A stretch of 64,000 nt of DNA from Candidatus Avimonas caecicola (GTDB taxonomy: Bacteria; Bacillota; Clostridia; Oscillospirales; Acutalibacteraceae). The stretch is taken from positions 22,818 to 86,817 of the forward strand of contig CAJFTG010000006.1 of assembly GCA_904419875.1 (NCBI GenBank). Reading direction: 5' to 3'. Below the pieces are notes generated by a model, which saw only the letters and a program-made list of their open reading frames with translations, did no database searches and had not been told where the DNA came from. This document shows positions 44,445 to 57,332 of the stretch, piece by piece. Position numbers and translations under genes: made by a program. Every line of letters starts with the position of its first letter. Positions within the stretch are counted from its first letter, which is position 1.

Positions 44445-46205
44445 ATGTATCAGGTGCTTTACAGGAAATGGCGTCCGCAGACGTTTTCCGACGTGTACGG
44501 CCAGCCGGCGATCACCGCCGCGCTGAAAAACGAATTGCGCACCGGCCGGCTGGCGCACGCCTACCTGTTCACCGGCTCCCGGGGGACGGGAAAAACCTCC
44601 TGCGCAAAAATTCTGGCCAAGGCGGTCAACTGCCTTTCGCCAAAGGAGGGCGACCCCTGCAACGAGTGCGGCGTCTGCCGGGGGATCGACGACGGCACCA
44701 TCCTGGATGTGGTCGAGATCGACGCGGCCTCCAACAACGGGGTGGACAGCATCCGGGACCTGCGGGAGGAGGTCAACTTCACCCCCTCCGTGGCCAGGTA
44801 CCGGGTATACATCATCGACGAGGTGCACATGCTTTCCCCCGGCGCCTTCAACGCTTTGCTGAAAACGCTGGAGGAGCCGCCCTCCCACGTAATCTTCGTC
44901 CTGGCCACCACCGAGGTGCACAAGCTGCCCGCCACCATCCTCTCCCGCTGCCAGCGCTTCGATTTCGGGCGGATTGCGCCGGAGGATATCGCCGCCCGGA
45001 TCGCCTATATCGCCGGGCAGGAGGATTTCACCGTTACCGACGGCGCGGCCCTGTTGATCGCCCGGCTCGCGGACGGCGGGATGCGGGACGCCCTCTCGCT
45101 GCTGGACCAGTGCGTTTCCCGTTCGCGCGAGGTGAACGAGGACACGGTGGCCCAGGCGGCCGGCATGGCGGGGCGGGAATATCTGTTTGAACTGTCGCAG
45201 GCCGTGCGGGAGGAGAACGGCGGCGAAGCCCTGACCCTGATCGGCAGGCTTCACGGCGCGTCGCGGGACATGGAGCGCCTCTGCGCCGAGTTGATTGATT
45301 TTTACCGGAACCTGATGATTATTAAAAGCGTGCCCGACCCGGCGGGCCTGATCGTGGCCCCGCCCGCCGAGCTGGAACGCCTGCGGCAGGAAGCCGCGCG
45401 GTATGAGCTGCCGGCGATCCTTCACTGCATGGAAGCGCTGCAGGACGCACTGGAACGGCTCCGTTCCGGCGCGTCCCGCCGGGTGGAGATGGAAATGGCG
45501 ATGCTCCGCCTGTGCGCCCCCGACCTGGATTCCGGGACCGCCGCCCTCCTCCGGCGGGTCAAGGCCCTGGAGGATGCTCTGCGCAGCGGCCGCGTTCCCG
45601 CCGCATCGGCGGCGGACGGGGATGCGGAGCTGCCGGTTCCGCCGGCCGGCGCGGCCGCCGCACCCGCGGGAGGGGCTCCTTTCTCCGCTTCGACGCCTGC
45701 GGGGCCGTCCTCTCAATCGTCCCCTTCCCCCCCTCCGCCCCCCCCGGATACGGAGGGCGGAGGCCGGCCGGCGCCCCCCGCGGAAGCGGCGCCGGTCCCG
45801 GAGAGTGGGGAAAGGGAGGCTCGCCCTGCCGGGGAAGACGCCGGGGAAGCGCCGGCCGGCTCCTCCGCCGGCGCGCCGCCGGAGGTTCCCTTCGCCCGCT
45901 GGAGCGATGTGCTGGAGACCCTCTCGTCCACCTGCCCGCCGATGTACGGGGTGCTGGTGGGCTCCACAGCCGTCCTCCGGGGGGACTATGTCCTGATCGA
46001 GACCGACAACGAGCTGTTCAAATCGCTGGTGGGACGGGACGGCAACAAGGCGCTGCTGGCGGATGCGGTCCGCGGGGTGACCGGCCGCGCCCACCGTATC
46101 GGGATTAAGAAAAAGGCGGCGGCTCCGGCGGCCTCCGGCAGCGACCCGCTGGCGGATTTTATCCGCAACAGCCGGGAGCTCGGCGTGGATGTAGAGGTGA
46201 AATAA
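44445..46205 (+). CDS. dnaX: DNA polymerase III subunits gamma and tau
   Basis: A 586-residue clamp-loader ATPase. MYQVLYRKWRPQTFSDVYGQ is the standard start; the Walker A loop GSRGTGKTS is near residue 46, a zinc module (C-CNECGVC) near 65-78, Walker B DEVHMLS near 125 and the SRC finger SRCQRF near 168. Residues about 375-485 are an Ala/Pro/Gly-rich spacer with a run of prolines, and the last 90 residues form a small C-terminal domain. It loads the sliding clamp and links it to the polymerase. It probably shares the SRP RNA promoter. Confidence 0.97.
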   Translation: MYQVLYRKWRPQTFSDVYGQPAITAALKNELRTGRLAHAYLFTGSRGTGKTSCAKILAKAVNCLSPKEGDPCNECGVCRGIDDGTILDVVEIDAASNNGVDSIRDLREEVNFTPSVARYRVYIIDEVHMLSPGAFNALLKTLEEPPSHVIFVLATTEVHKLPATILSRCQRFDFGRIAPEDIAARIAYIAGQEDFTVTDGAALLIARLADGGMRDALSLLDQCVSRSREVNEDTVAQAAGMAGREYLFELSQAVREENGGEALTLIGRLHGASRDMERLCAELIDFYRNLMIIKSVPDPAGLIVAPPAELERLRQEAARYELPAILHCMEALQDALERLRSGASRRVEMEMAMLRLCAPDLDSGTAALLRRVKALEDALRSGRVPAASAADGDAELPVPPAGAAAAPAGGAPFSASTPAGPSSQSSPSPPPPPPDTEGGGRPAPPAEAAPVPESGEREARPAGEDAGEAPAGSSAGAPPEVPFARWSDVLETLSSTCPPMYGVLVGSTAVLRGDYVLIETDNELFKSLVGRDGNKALLADAVRGVTGRAHRIGIKKKAAAPAASGSDPLADFIRNSRELGVDVEVK

Positions 46206-46264
46206 GGCCGCGCCGGCCCCGCCGGCACAGCGTCAGAGAATTTCAAAAAAGGGAAGGATTTGTT

Positions 46265-46615
46265 ATGAAGGCAAGATTACCGCAGGGATACAGCAGCAAG
46301 GGCCCCGGCAATATGCAGTCCATGATTAAGCAGGCGCAGAAGATGCAGGCGGATATGGAGGCGCTGCAGGCGGAGCTGGACGAAAGGGAATATACCTCCG
46401 CGGCGGGCGGCGGCGCGGTATCCGCCACGGTGAACGGCAAGCACCAGGTGGTGAAGCTGGAGATCAAGCCCGAGGTGGTGGACCCCGAGGACGTGGAGAT
46501 GCTGGCCGACCTTGTCATCGCCGCGGTGAACGAAGCGATCCGGCAGGCGGCCGAAACCAGCGAAGCCGAAATGGGCAAGGTGACCGGCGGGCTGAACATG
46601 CCCGGCCTGTTCTGA
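46265..46615 (+). CDS. ybaB: YbaB/EbfC-family nucleoid-associated protein
   Basis: A 116-residue protein. [23 protein letters not shown] is the family start (from residue 17), followed by the beta strands that hold [20 protein letters not shown] and a C-terminal helix ending in a Gly/Met-rich tail. Members bind DNA as dimers. It lies between dnaX and recR, the normal bacterial order; its ATG follows GGGAAGG. Confidence 0.95.
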   Translation: MKARLPQGYSSKGPGNMQSMIKQAQKMQADMEALQAELDEREYTSAAGGGAVSATVNGKHQVVKLEIKPEVVDPEDVEMLADLVIAAVNEAIRQAAETSEAEMGKVTGGLNMPGLF

Positions 46616-46616
46616 T

Positions 46617-47216
46617 ATGGCGTATACGGTCGCGCCTTTGGCCCGCCTGATCGAGCAGCTGGAGCGGCTGCCCGGCATCGGGCACAAGTCGGCGCAGCGG
46701 CTGGCCTTTTATCTGCTCAACCTGCCGGAAAAGAACGCCTCCGACTTTGTCGCCGCGATTACCGAGGCGCGGGAAAAAATCCACGAATGCGCCGTCTGCC
46801 ATAATCTAACCGACCAGGAGCTCTGCCCGGTCTGCCGGTCGGGCGAGCGGGACGCCTCCACCATCTGCGTGGTGGAGGACCCGCGCGACGTTCTTGCCTT
46901 TGAGCGCACGCGGGAATATGCCGGGCTGTACCATGTTCTCCACGGCACCATTTCCCCCATGGACGGGGTCGGGCCGGAGCAGCTGCGTATAAAGGAGCTG
47001 CTCACCCGGGTGGCCGGAGGGAAGGTGCAGGAGGTCATCATGGCGACCAATCCGACGGTGGAAGGGGAGGCGACCGCCATGTATATCGGCAAGCTGCTCG
47101 CTCCCTTCGGCGTCAAGGTGACCCGCCTTGCCTACGGCATTCCGGTGGGGGGCGACCTGGAATACGCGGATGAAATCACCCTGCGGCGCTCGCTGGAGGG
47201 GAGAAGCGCGCTGTGA
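46617..47216 (+). CDS. recR: Recombination protein RecR
   Basis: A 199-residue protein of standard length. It has the N-terminal helix-hairpin-helix [17 protein letters not shown] (from about residue 20), the four-Cys zinc finger [16 protein letters not shown] (about 57-72), the Toprim motif [15 protein letters not shown] (about 80-95) and the Walker-B-like C-terminus. With RecF and RecO it helps load RecA at gapped DNA. It starts one base after the ybaB stop, so the two are translationally coupled. Confidence 0.97.
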   Translation: MAYTVAPLARLIEQLERLPGIGHKSAQRLAFYLLNLPEKNASDFVAAITEAREKIHECAVCHNLTDQELCPVCRSGERDASTICVVEDPRDVLAFERTREYAGLYHVLHGTISPMDGVGPEQLRIKELLTRVAGGKVQEVIMATNPTVEGEATAMYIGKLLAPFGVKVTRLAYGIPVGGDLEYADEITLRRSLEGRSAL

Positions 47217-47273
47217 GCGCCTCTCCGGCGGGTTGATATAACGTCGGCCAATGACGGGAAAGGGGGTGGCGCC

Positions 47274-47747
47274 ATGGCTGCGCCGAAAAAGGAGAATACC
47301 AAAACGATTGCCAGCAACCGCAAGGCTTTTCACGATTATTTCGTGGAGGATTCGATGGAGGCGGGCATAGAGCTGGCCGGCACCGAGGTCAAAAGCCTCC
47401 GCCTGGGAGGGGTGAACCTCAAGGACGCCTGGTGCCAGATTGAAAACGGCGAAGTGTATGTTCACGGCATGCATATCAGCCCTTATGAGAAGGGGAATAT
47501 TTTTAACCGCGCCCCGATGCGGGAGCGGAGGCTGCTGCTGCATAAAAAGGAAATCCTCCGCCTTTTCGGGCTGGTGAAGCAGCAGGGGCTGACCCTGATT
47601 CCGCTGTCCCTGTATTTCAAGGGTTCCCTGGTCAAGGTGCAGCTGGGGCTCTGCCGCGGCAAAAAGCTGTATGACAAACGGGAAGACGCCGCCCGCCGGG
47701 ATATGAAGCGGGATGCCGACCGCGCCCTGAAAGAGCGGAACGCATAA
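47274..47747 (+). CDS. smpB: SsrA-binding protein SmpB
   Basis: A 157-residue protein of standard length. [20 protein letters not shown] and [18 protein letters not shown] form the start of the beta barrel that binds tmRNA, and the last residues ([20 protein letters not shown]) are the basic tail that enters the decoding centre. It rescues stalled ribosomes together with tmRNA. No ssrA gene was found in the next 400 bases. The ATG follows GAAAGGGGG. Confidence 0.97.
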   Translation: MAAPKKENTKTIASNRKAFHDYFVEDSMEAGIELAGTEVKSLRLGGVNLKDAWCQIENGEVYVHGMHISPYEKGNIFNRAPMRERRLLLHKKEILRLFGLVKQQGLTLIPLSLYFKGSLVKVQLGLCRGKKLYDKREDAARRDMKRDADRALKERNA

Positions 47748-47843
47748 GGACGCGCAGGAACGCGTAAGAATGTGTAGGAATGTATAGAAATATGTAGGAA
47801 AGGGAACGGCCTTGGAATCCCTGCCGGCCTGATCGCCTTGCAA

Positions 47844-47887
47844 AAGCCCCCGGAGGTTATTCAACCGTACCGGGGGCTTGACTTTTC
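47844..47887 (+). terminator. Terminator after smpB
   Basis: Ten-base arms AAGCCCCCGG (47844-47853) and its complement (47870-47879), with a small inner stem, then GACTTTTC. It is 97 bases past smpB. Confidence 0.75.
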
Positions 47888-47895
47888 GCCCGTGT

Positions 47896-47926
47896 GCATG
47901 CGGGTTGCATGCGGGTTGCATGCGGG
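47896..47926 (+). repeat. 11-bp tandem repeat between two terminators
   Basis: GCATGCGGGTT occurs twice at 47896-47906 and 47907-47917 and then nine bases of a third copy. It lies between the smpB terminator and the terminator of the next, minus-strand gene. The remaining spacer to 48141 holds nothing that I recognise. Confidence 0.8.
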
Positions 47927-47964
47927 AAGTTGACGGCTGCGGCGTGGGGCAGGAGGCCAAGATG

Positions 47965-48000
47965 GAAAGATGGCCGCTGCATCAGCAGCGGCCATCTTTC
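47965..48000 (-). terminator. Terminator of the AI-2E-type permease gene
   Basis: Perfect 16-base arms (47965-47980 and 47985-48000) around ATCA. It lies about 140 bases beyond the stop of the minus-strand gene and could act in both directions. Confidence 0.65.
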
Positions 48001-48141
48001 CGGAATAGTTTGGTTTGAGGAATATTGACAAGATATAGTATATAGGGCGCTAATCAATCTGTCGATGCATATTTTGCACTCATTCCTGCACTATTTGCAA
48101 CGTTGTTACATAAAAAGGGGTATATTTTCCAAAATTCCATA

Positions 48142-49566
48142 TTAATCCCTATTCTTCCTGAATTTTCTTATCCACGATACCAACGGAGAGGGAGCGGGGG
48201 AAGCTTTCTCGGGAGAAGACTCCTCCGGAGAAATTTCCACCCGGGATGAGCTCTCCGTAGGGGCAATCTCCCCCGCGCCCTCCCGGGAACAAGGCGGCTC
48301 GGACGGCGCGGCCCCCTCGGAGAGAGCCTCTGCCGGTTCGGAGAGGGAGGGCGATGCCGCCTCTGGGCCGCTGTCCACAGGAGAGGGCGGGTCGTCGTGA
48401 GGCAGGGGGGCCGCCCCGTTTGCGGATTTCGCCTGCGCAGCGCCGGCCCGGCGGTGGCGATAGCGGATAAGGTCGATCAGGATCATCTGGACAATGGCGA
48501 TCATCGGCACGCCGAGGAAAATCCCCCAGAAGCCGAGCAGGCCGCCGCCGAGCGTGATGGCCAGTAGGACATAGATGGGCTTGATCCCCACCCTGTCCCC
48601 GACAATCCGGGGCTGCAGGACGTTGGCATCCAGCTGCTGCATACCGATAATGTAAATCGCCAGGAAGATGCTTCCGTAGAGATTCCCGGACAGCAGGGAG
48701 ATTGCCACCGCCGCCACGCCGCCGATGATGGCACCGAAATAGGGAATCATGTTCATCAGCCCGATCATGAAGCCCAGCACTGCCGGGACGGGCGTGCGGA
48801 AGATGAAGCAGCCGATGGTCATAATCACCGAGACGATGCAGGCGTCCAGCACCTGGGAATAGAGGTAATTATACAGAATGTCACACGCCTTGCGGGAGTA
48901 TTTGGAGAGCACCCCCAGCGGGCGGGCGGGAATGAAAAGGGAAAAGACCAGCTTGCAGGCGCGCACCAGCGATTCTCGGCCGAGCAGCATGTACACGGAG
49001 ATAATCAGCGCCATGAATACATTCAGCAGGGAAGAGGTAAAGCTCATCAGCCCTTTAAAATACGTCGGCGCGTTTTCAAATTTGAGCAGGGGAAGAATGT
49101 AGGCCCGGTAAAGGTTATCCAGCGTGTCGCTGATGTTCAGCCCTTCCAGCAGGCCGCCCTCCCCGGTCAGGGAATCCAGGGCGGCCATGAACTGATCGAA
49201 ATAGCCCGGAAGGGCGGCGATCAGGCTGCGCACCCCGTCGATAATCGCCGGAATGGCAAAGGTGAGCAGGAGGGCGAGCAGGGCGAACAGACAGACATAC
49301 ACCGTCAGCACCGAGAAGGCGCGGGCATGCCTTCTGATCGGTCCCGGCCTGGCCTTGGCGTATTTCCTCTCCAGAAAGCGGACGGGTGCAAACAGCAGGA
49401 AAGCCAGCACAAAACCGGTGACAAAGGGGCTGAGGATGTCGAAAATCCGCCAGATAAAATCCCCGATGATCTGAAGGTTGTCGAAGGTCTTATATACGGC
49501 GATCAAAGCGACGCCCAGGATAAAGAAACCAAGCAGGTGCGTCAGATTCTTAAAGCGTTCCTTCAT
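48142..49566 (-). CDS. AI-2E/PerM-family permease
   Basis: The ATG at 49566 (MKERFKNLTHLLG) follows GAGGGA. The 474-residue protein has about eight membrane helices in the first 365 residues, in the family order, with a soluble insert near residues 110-160. GFMIGLMNMIPYFGAIIGG and GDRVGIKPIYVLLAITLGGGLLG near residues 250-350 are typical of the family (AI-2 exporter TqsA, PerM, YtvI). The last 105 residues are a Ser/Pro/Glu-rich disordered tail, longer than usual. The substrate is unknown. Confidence 0.85.
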   Translation of the reverse strand: MKERFKNLTHLLGFFILGVALIAVYKTFDNLQIIGDFIWRIFDILSPFVTGFVLAFLLFAPVRFLERKYAKARPGPIRRHARAFSVLTVYVCLFALLALLLTFAIPAIIDGVRSLIAALPGYFDQFMAALDSLTGEGGLLEGLNISDTLDNLYRAYILPLLKFENAPTYFKGLMSFTSSLLNVFMALIISVYMLLGRESLVRACKLVFSLFIPARPLGVLSKYSRKACDILYNYLYSQVLDACIVSVIMTIGCFIFRTPVPAVLGFMIGLMNMIPYFGAIIGGVAAVAISLLSGNLYGSIFLAIYIIGMQQLDANVLQPRIVGDRVGIKPIYVLLAITLGGGLLGFWGIFLGVPMIAIVQMILIDLIRYRHRRAGAAQAKSANGAAPLPHDDPPSPVDSGPEAASPSLSEPAEALSEGAAPSEPPCSREGAGEIAPTESSSRVEISPEESSPEKASPAPSPLVSWIRKFRKNRD

Positions 49567-49620
49567 GCGCAGATCCCTCACTGTCCTTGTAGTCCGAAAG
49601 GTTGGAGGATATTCCCTTTT

Positions 49621-49649
49621 AGTATACCAAGTTTTCGGGGGTATCACAA
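49621..49649 (-). promoter_or_regulatory. Promoter of the AI-2E-type permease gene
   Basis: On the minus strand TTGTGA (49649-49644) and TATACT (49626-49621) are 17 bases apart, about 55 bases before the ATG. The 361-base gap to the PFOR gene otherwise holds only a purine-rich stretch (49650-49730) and the PFOR terminator. Confidence 0.75.
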
Positions 49650-49864
49650 GGCAAAAAAAGGGAGAAAAGCGGGGAAAACGCCCCGGTCGGCGAAAGGATT
49701 TCTTAAGAAAAAAGAAGAAAAGAGGGAACGCGGCCGCCCCCGATGCGCCGCTTTCCGGCACAGCCCGCCCCCCGGCCTGGCCCACGCCCGAAAAGGCGGA
49801 CGAAAGCCGCTCGCGGCGGCCGGGCCGGCACGGATGCCGTACGCACAGCGCCGCCGGGACCGCA

Positions 49865-49902
49865 GACAAAAGCCCGCCGCCATCCTTCGGATGGCGGCGG
49901 GC
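49865..49902 (-). terminator. Terminator after the PFOR gene
   Basis: Perfect 14-base arms (49872-49885 and 49889-49902) with a three-base loop; on the minus strand the stem is followed by TTTTGTCT. It lies 27 bases beyond the stop. Confidence 0.9.
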
Positions 49903-49928
49903 GCTTTGGGGCGCTTTCAGCGCGGAAA

Positions 49929-53504
<3,576 letters not shown>

Positions 53505-53655
53505 GAACAACTTCCTCCTTCAAGGATTGAGATTTGAGAAGGATGCCTTCCCAACGGCGGAAACGCTCCCCCGGGGCGGGGCGGGCGGCTCCGGCTTTGG
53601 GGGCCTCGGCGCGGATTTAACACAGCGGCGTCACCGCTGGACAATCGCCTTTGTT

Positions 53656-53684
53656 ATACTACCACTTTTCGCGGGGAGTGTAAA
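53656..53684 (-). promoter_or_regulatory. PFOR promoter
   Basis: On the minus strand TTTACA (53684-53679) and TAGTAT (53661-53656) are 17 bases apart. The leader to the ATG is about 145 bases. No clear regulator site was recognised. Confidence 0.7.
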
Positions 53685-53860
53685 CCACAAAACAGGGGTT
53701 TTTCTATGGTTTTTCAAAAATTTTACAAGCGGGTTTCTTCACAAACGCCGTGTAATACCAAAAACCGCGGTATTTGCCTTCCCAAGCGATTCATGCCGGG
53801 AAATCGCGCCATACCTCGGTTTTCCGGCTTCGCAGGTGCCCCTCAGCCGCCGGCGGCCGG

Positions 53861-53889
53861 TTGACAGGGGCCCCAAAACCCGATATTAT
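53861..53889 (+). promoter_or_regulatory. Promoter of the CNNM/CBS protein gene
   Basis: TTGACA (53861-53866) and TATTAT (53884-53889) are 17 bases apart. The leader is about 205 bases. The spacer 53505-54099 holds this promoter, the divergent PFOR promoter and no gene. Confidence 0.8.
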
Positions 53890-54099
53890 TAGACTTAACA
53901 CTTTTTCCGCTTTTCAGGCGCGTTCCGATTGGCGGCAGTTTGCCGCGGCGGCCGCCGGGCCCTGTGAAGCAGCCTTCGGGGGCCGCCGGCGCAGCCGGTA
54001 CAGCCGGGGCAAGCGGAACAAGGAAAGCATACCAACCGATTTATGCGGGCGGCCGCCTTCCGGCGGTTCCGTCCGGAAAGAAAGGGGAAATCGTTCCAC

Positions 54100-55542
54100 A
54101 TGCCATCCGACCCTGATCCTGCGGGAAATCTCTGGCTTCAGATTCTGCTGCTGGTTGTCCTGATCCTCCTCAACGCGTTTTTTGCCGCGTCGGAAATCGC
54201 CATCATCTCCCTTAACGACAATAAGATCCGGAAAATGGCCGAGGAGGGGCACAAAAAAGCCAGGCAGGTTCTCAAGCTGACCGAGGACTCCTCCAATTTT
54301 CTCGCCACCATCCAGATCGGCGTTACCCTGGCCGGGTTCCTCACCTCCGCCAGCGCATCCCAGGCCCTGGCCGACCCTCTGGCCAACTGGTTTATCGGGC
54401 TGGTGCCCTCCCTGGCCGCCTACTCCAGCGCCATCCACACGGTCAGCGTGGTAGTGATCACCCTGATTATGTCGTACTTTTCGCTGGTGTTCGGCGAACT
54501 GGTGCCCAAGCGCGTGGCCATGCAGAAGGCGGAATCCCTCTCCTTCCATGCGATCGGCATACTGCGGGCGGTCGCGATTGTCGCCCGTCCGTTTGTCAAG
54601 CTCCTGTCCGTTTCCACCAACCTGGTGGTGCGGCTGTTTGGGATGGATCCCCATGCCGACGAGGAGAACGTGACGGAAGAGGAAATCCGGATGATGGTGG
54701 ATGTCGGCGGGGAAAAAGGCGTCATTGAGGATGCCCAGAAGACCATGATCGACAACATCTTCGAGTTTGACGACCTGACGGCGGAGGATATCATGACCCC
54801 CCGCACCGATGTGGAGTCGATCGAGGTGAGCGACGGCATCGAAGAGGCCCTGCGCGCCGGCGTGGACGGCGGCTATTCCCGCCTGCCGGTGTATGAAGAA
54901 GAGATCGACAACATCATCGGCGTGCTGTATGTGAAGGACCTGCTGCCGTATGTGGGGCAGGAAATCCCGCAGGACATAACGATTCGGCATATCGTACGCG
55001 ATACTTACTTTGTCCCCGGCACCAAAAAGTGCGGGGACCTGCTCTCCGAGATGACCGAGAAGCATATCCAGATGTCCATTGTGGTGGACGAATACGGGGG
55101 CTTCGCCGGCATCGTCACCATGGAGGACCTGCTGGAATCCATCGTGGGCAACATCCAGGACGAGTACGACCATGAGGAAGAAGAGGTCACCAAAATCGGG
55201 GAGAACGAGTTCGATGTGGACGGCTCCCTGAATATCGACGAGCTCAACGAACAGCTCGGCGTGGAACTGCCCGAAGGGGAATACGACACAGTTGCCGGCT
55301 ACATCATGGATGTGCTGGGCCGCATCCCCGAGGAAGACGAGCACCCGGCCGTGACCTTCGAGAACGTCGCTCTGACGGTGATGAAGATGGATGAACGCCG
55401 CATTGAGCGGGTCCATGTGAAGGTGGAACCCCGCCGGGAGGAAGGGGACGGCGCAGACGGCCCCGAGGGCGGGGACGACAAGCCGGACAAAGGGGAGAAG
55501 AAGCGCTCCCGGGACCGGGATAAGGACAAAGAGAAGGAATAG
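54100..55542 (+). CDS. HlyC/CorC-type transporter, CNNM + CBS domains
   Basis: The ATG at 54100 follows GAAAGGGG. The 480-residue protein has the CNNM/DUF21 membrane domain in residues 10-185 (LLNAFFAASEIAIISLN is the signature), two CBS domains in about 205-330 (LTAEDIMTPRTDVESIE and IVVDEYGGFAGIVTMEDLLE) and the C-terminal CorC/HlyC transporter-associated domain in about 350-430. Such proteins are linked to magnesium or cobalt efflux; the name haemolysin is historical. The last 40 residues are a charged Asp/Lys/Glu/Arg tail. A terminator follows. Confidence 0.92.
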   Translation: MPSDPDPAGNLWLQILLLVVLILLNAFFAASEIAIISLNDNKIRKMAEEGHKKARQVLKLTEDSSNFLATIQIGVTLAGFLTSASASQALADPLANWFIGLVPSLAAYSSAIHTVSVVVITLIMSYFSLVFGELVPKRVAMQKAESLSFHAIGILRAVAIVARPFVKLLSVSTNLVVRLFGMDPHADEENVTEEEIRMMVDVGGEKGVIEDAQKTMIDNIFEFDDLTAEDIMTPRTDVESIEVSDGIEEALRAGVDGGYSRLPVYEEEIDNIIGVLYVKDLLPYVGQEIPQDITIRHIVRDTYFVPGTKKCGDLLSEMTEKHIQMSIVVDEYGGFAGIVTMEDLLESIVGNIQDEYDHEEEEVTKIGENEFDVDGSLNIDELNEQLGVELPEGEYDTVAGYIMDVLGRIPEEDEHPAVTFENVALTVMKMDERRIERVHVKVEPRREEGDGADGPEGGDDKPDKGEKKRSRDRDKDKEKE

Positions 55543-55604
55543 CCGTGCGGCGACCGCGGGACGAACCCTGTGAAACGCCCGCCAATGCCCGCCGGCTCCC
55601 AGCT

Positions 55605-55643
55605 AAAAACGGTATGGAGGCTTCCATACCGTTTTTCTTTTTG
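55605..55643 (+). terminator. Terminator after the CNNM/CBS gene
   Basis: Perfect 14-base arms (55605-55618 and 55623-55636) with A-run and T-run ends and a further TTTTTG. It is 62 bases beyond the stop. Confidence 0.92.
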
Positions 55644-55930
55644 TAAACGCTTCTCCGGCTTTTTGGAGGAGCGGGGAAAGGCTTAAGCGTTTCCTGAAAG
55701 CTCCATAGAAATCCATATAAAGCCGCAGAAAAAGAAGGAACAGGAGGCGGGCAAAAGGAAGACGGAAGAGGAAAGCGGGAACGGGGCAGGAATGGGACAG
55801 GAACGGGGCGGGAATGGGGAGGCGGAGATGCCGGGCATCAAAGCTATACGGCTTCCCTCTCTGTGCCGTGCAGCGCCCTCTCTTTTCGAAAACCCGAAAG
55901 AATAGAAGCCGTCCGGGGCGAGAGGGGACC

Positions 55931-56020
55931 GAGGGAGGCGAAGGGTGGTGAAGGAAGGCAAAGGGAGGCGACAGGAGGCGAAGGAAGGCGAAGGAAGGCG
56001 AAGGAAGGCGAAAGGAGGCG
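55931..56020 (+). repeat. Nine-copy 10-bp purine-rich tandem repeat
   Basis: Nine imperfect copies of AAGGAAGGCG occupy exactly 90 bases, with the last four nearly identical. They sit in a 590-base spacer (55543-56135) that is purine-rich from 55720 on and has no supported gene. The repeat number is likely to vary between strains. Confidence 0.85.
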
Positions 56021-56135
56021 AAGAGGAAAGGGGCGCCGCCCGGCTTCTTTCCATCCCTTCCGGCGCCGGAGCCTTCCCGGCGTTTTTCCGTAAGGGCGCC
56101 GGATTTGCCGGCGGATATTTCCCGAGGCCTGGCGG

Positions 56136-57047
56136 TCAGGCGTGGGACAGGGCGGGAAACATCACGGCATTTTCCTGGAAATACCGCTCCTGTCCCCGGA
56201 GGACGAACAGGGTGCAGTCCTCCTCTTTATAGGGAGAAGGGATGCAGCCTGTCCTGTCCGCGGGCGTGAAGCCCAGGACGACCCGGCCGCCCCTTCCGCC
56301 GGTCAGGGAACGCAGGACCGCCGAAAGGGGGGCTTCGGTCCGGCCGAAAAGATCGCTGACCAACAGGCCCTCCTCCGTGGGGGAGAGAACCCCGGCCAAA
56401 TCCCAGGCGGGCAGGGCGAAGAATCTGTCCTTCAAAAATTCGCACGCGTAAAACAGGGCGAGGCTGCCGCAGGAGACCCGCACCTCGGCGTAGGGGTTGC
56501 CGGCCTGCGCCCGCTGCATCAGAAAGAGGCGATCCTCCGGGCGGTCCATGTCCAGCGGCCTCAGCGCCGCGGGAGGCGCGGCCCCTTCCGGCGGGAGGGA
56601 CAGGGAATGCTGTGTTTCCTCCACGGGGACAAAGCCGAACCTGGGATAAAACTCCCGTGCCGAATCGTTGGCGAAGAGGTAAAGCAGGTCGCAGCGCCCC
56701 GTCCATTCCGCCAGCACCCGTTCCATCAGGCAGCGGGCGAACCCCCTTCCCCGGCAGGATTCCGCCGTCATCACGGTGCCGAGCTGCACGCCCCGCGCCG
56801 GCCGTCCGGACAGAGTGAGCGCCATTCGGTTGACCGAAACGTTGGCCACGACGGTGTCCCCCTCCAGCAGCGCGTGGGGGATATAGTTTTCATCCCAGCC
56901 CCCCAGCGCCTGCCAGCGGCGGAAATCAAAGCCGTAGGTCGCCCTGGTCAGCGCGTTAAAGCTGTCCCGTACCGCGGGGATATCCCGCACGGCGTTGGTG
57001 TAGGTGCAGGAGGCGCCGTGAACACGCACAGGGCAGGAAAAAACCAT
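56136..57047 (-). CDS. GNAT-family acetyltransferase (Eis-like, two-part)
   Basis: The ATG at 57047 (MVFSCPVRVHG) follows AGAAGGGA; a longer frame lacks a site. In the 303-residue protein, residues 1-150 hold a GNAT fold: QLGTVMTAESCRGRGFARCLMERVL near residues 85-110 is the acetyl-CoA motif with the RGRGFA loop. The second half looks like the extra domain of Eis/sterol-carrier-type members. It should transfer an acetyl group to an amine. Nothing nearby shows the acceptor, so the role is open. Confidence 0.75.
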   Translation of the reverse strand: MVFSCPVRVHGASCTYTNAVRDIPAVRDSFNALTRATYGFDFRRWQALGGWDENYIPHALLEGDTVVANVSVNRMALTLSGRPARGVQLGTVMTAESCRGRGFARCLMERVLAEWTGRCDLLYLFANDSAREFYPRFGFVPVEETQHSLSLPPEGAAPPAALRPLDMDRPEDRLFLMQRAQAGNPYAEVRVSCGSLALFYACEFLKDRFFALPAWDLAGVLSPTEEGLLVSDLFGRTEAPLSAVLRSLTGGRGGRVVLGFTPADRTGCIPSPYKEEDCTLFVLRGQERYFQENAVMFPALSHA

Positions 57048-57332
57048 CCAACCATTCCCTTCTAAGATACGGCCGCAAAAAAACAACAGGCCGTTATGAA
57101 AAAGCCAGGGGCGCTTTGGCCGCCAGCCCGTCCCCGGCATACGCGGGTCAATACGGGTTAAATGGCATACGAATTCCCCGGAAAACGAAAAAGCGGGGCC
57201 TGCCGTTTCCGCCCGGGAAGACATTCCGGCCGCCCGCACATGGCCTCCGGGAAATTGACCGCGCGCTTTTCCCGTCCGAACCCGGAGGGGGACGGCGTCC
57301 CCCGGCGGCTTCTCCCGCTCCGGCTTTCGGGC

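Noticed and set aside
47748..48141. Possible tmRNA gene next to smpB
   Set aside because: Neither the conserved 5' start nor a tRNA-like end is present; the spacer holds two terminators and an 11-base repeat.
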